A stretch of DNA of 64,000 bases, taken from assembly GCF_017583045.1 (NCBI RefSeq), contig NZ_JAGFBF010000003.1, forward strand, positions 1-64,000, written 5' to 3'. Source of the stretch: Leucobacter tardus (lineage in GTDB: Bacteria; Actinomycetota; Actinomycetes; Actinomycetales; Microbacteriaceae). Position 1 is the first letter of the stretch. Each line of letters begins with the position of its first letter. Of the stretch, positions 63,136-64,000 are shown one piece after another. The translations under genes were made by a program, and so were the position numbers. The notes under the pieces were generated by a model. It searched no databases, had not been told where the DNA came from, and was given only the letters and a program-made list of their open reading frames with translations.

Positions 63136-63834
63136 TCAGTTGAAGCGGTAGCCGACGCCTCGAACGGTCGACAGGATGCGCGGTGATCTTGGGTCGGTCT
63201 CGATCCGAGATCGGATGCGCTTGACGTGCACGTCGAGCGTCTTCGTATCGCCGTAGTAGTCGCTGCCCCAGATGAGATCGATGAGCTGACCGCGGGTCAG
63301 CACGCGACCCGAGTTGCGCATCAGCAGTTCGAGCAGCTGGAACTCGCGGAGCGGCATCGCGACCTCTTCGCCTCGGACACGGACGGTGTGACGCTCCGTA
63401 TCGAGGCGGACCTCGAGTTCATCGAGCACACCGTCAGGATCGTCGGACACCTCCTCGGCGCCGGCCGTAGCCGCGCTCCTCCGGAGTGCCGCCCTGACGC
63501 GCGCGAGAAGTTCGCGCGTCGAATACGGCTTCGTGACGTAATCATCGGCCCCGAGCTCGAGACCGACGACGATATCGACTTCGCTGTCTTTCGCGGTCAG
63601 CATGATGATCGGGATCTGCGACGATGCGCGAATGGTACGGCACACCTCCGTTCCCGGGAGGCCGGGAAGCATGAGATCGAGCAGAACGAGGTCGTACGCA
63701 GTCGCGTCGAAGAGCGCGACGGCGTCGGGGCCGGTCGCCGCTACGGTGATGTCGAACCCCTCGCGCTCGAGCAGAAAGGCGAGCGGACCCGAGATGGACT
63801 CTTCGTCCTCGACGAGCAGGATTCGTTGCGTCAT
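63136..63834 (-). CDS. regX3: Response regulator RegX3 (PhoB family)
   Basis: 232 aa. Receiver with acidic pocket VEDEES and phosphoacceptor Asp 53 in LVLLDLMLPGLPG, then the Thr/Lys switch region MLTAKDSEVD. C-terminal winged helix ends WGSDYYGDTKTLDVHVKRIRSRIE (in part) and STVRGVGYRFN, the RegX3 pattern. With SenX3 it controls phosphate-starvation genes, for which a PHO box is seen before pstS. Its start overlaps the upstream kinase stop by 4 nt (ATGA). Confidence 0.95.
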   Translation of the reverse strand: MTQRILLVEDEESISGPLAFLLEREGFDITVAATGPDAVALFDATAYDLVLLDLMLPGLPGTEVCRTIRASSQIPIIMLTAKDSEVDIVVGLELGADDYVTKPYSTRELLARVRAALRRSAATAGAEEVSDDPDGVLDELEVRLDTERHTVRVRGEEVAMPLREFQLLELLMRNSGRVLTRGQLIDLIWGSDYYGDTKTLDVHVKRIRSRIETDPRSPRILSTVRGVGYRFN

Positions 63835-64000
63835 GCGGTGCTCCGTGTGGGTTCTGCCGGTTCGACGGCCTTCTTGATCTTCTTCTTCGCGCGTTTCTTC
63901 GCGCGCTGCGGGTCTTCGTCGATGAGGGGAAACGTCAGACTGAAGCTGGACCCCACCCCCGGTTGAGACCAGACGTCCACGTCGCCGCCGTGGGCACGCA
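63831..64000 (-). CDS. senX3: Sensor histidine kinase SenX3, C-terminal fragment cut by the window edge
   Basis: Only the last ~56 codons are inside the window. They encode the end of the ATPase domain: RAHGGDVDVWSQPGVGSSF and SLTFPLIDEDPQ (G2-box Gly-x-Gly visible), followed by a Lys-rich tail AKKRAKKKIKKAVEPAEP. The stop TGA overlaps the regX3 start. This is the partner kinase of RegX3. The truncation is due to the window boundary, not to a broken gene. Confidence 0.88.
   Translation of the reverse strand, partial: RAHGGDVDVWSQPGVGSSFSLTFPLIDEDPQRAKKRAKKKIKKAVEPAEPTRSTA

Overview
The window is a 64 kb stretch of high-GC DNA from an actinobacterium, most likely of the family Microbacteriaceae. 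The evidence is mycothiol synthase (mshD), a GlnR-type regulator, senX3-regX3, CarD, the Hsp20/HAIR arrangement, a tmRNA tag ending in ALAA, and tandem copies of a small DUF7882-type protein that I know only from Microbacteriaceae. The genus cannot be fixed from the sequence alone. Nearly all of it reads as ordinary chromosome: I see no phage, insertion sequence, CRISPR array or rRNA. The first ~100 bases are almost pure G/C homopolymer and look like a sequencing or assembly artefact.

Layout. 0.1-13.4 kb: orphan amino-acid binding lipoprotein, LemA plus M48 protease, MFS exporter, aspartase, FAH-family hydrolase, FKBP isomerase, purine permease, inositol-phosphatase-type enzyme, ammonium transporter (amt) behind a GlnR-box array, ribosomal protein S15, a second orphan binding lipoprotein, and homocysteine methyltransferase. 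13.4-19.7 kb: a putrescine-type module, with a class III aminotransferase and Lrp regulator divergent from potDABC. 19.7-24.1 kb: a conserved core block, prfB-ftsE-ftsX-smpB-ssrA. 24.1-28.7 kb: DUF3054, MarR, HisN-like phosphatase, HAIR-controlled Hsp20, tRNA-Lys(CTT), nhaA and two small membrane proteins. 28.7-33.9 kb: branched-chain amino acid genes ilvD-ilvB-ilvN-ilvC. 34-43.7 kb: an orphan lycopene-cyclase gene pair, an LCP ligase, SelO, an aldo/keto reductase, AlkB, a secreted lysozyme-like protein, a cardiolipin synthase, a 5-aminolevulinate synthase (unusual in this phylum) and an LmeA-like protein. 43.8-49.1 kb: sugar porter, the DUF7882 pair, SRPBCC protein, tRNA-Lys(TTT), a conserved hypothetical and an APC permease. 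49.2-58.1 kb: a phosphate and nitrogen block on the minus strand, glnR-mshD-ppk1-mutT1-like with overlapping genes, then pstSCAB behind a PHO box. 58.1-64 kb: small membrane proteins, YgfZ, gpmA, ispD-ispF, carD, a lipoprotein and regX3 with the end of senX3.

How the parts connect. The window holds both the regulators and readable target sites of two global nutrient circuits. GlnR is encoded at 57.4-58.1 kb and an in-phase array of five GlnR-type sites lies before amt. RegX3/SenX3 are at 63.1-64 kb and a two-repeat PHO box lies before pstS. Polyphosphate kinase and mycothiol synthase sit between them in the glnR gene string. A HAIR palindrome before hsp20 adds a heat-shock circuit. Many genes have a -10-like hexamer ending 6-7 nt before the start codon and no Shine-Dalgarno sequence, which indicates leaderless transcripts; I used this to choose several starts.

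I did not find a clear undescribed multi-gene system. The points most worth following are the ALAS gene with its structured leader, the phased GlnR array, the orphan carotenoid cyclase pair, the long acidic tail on FtsE and the unnamed small proteins.
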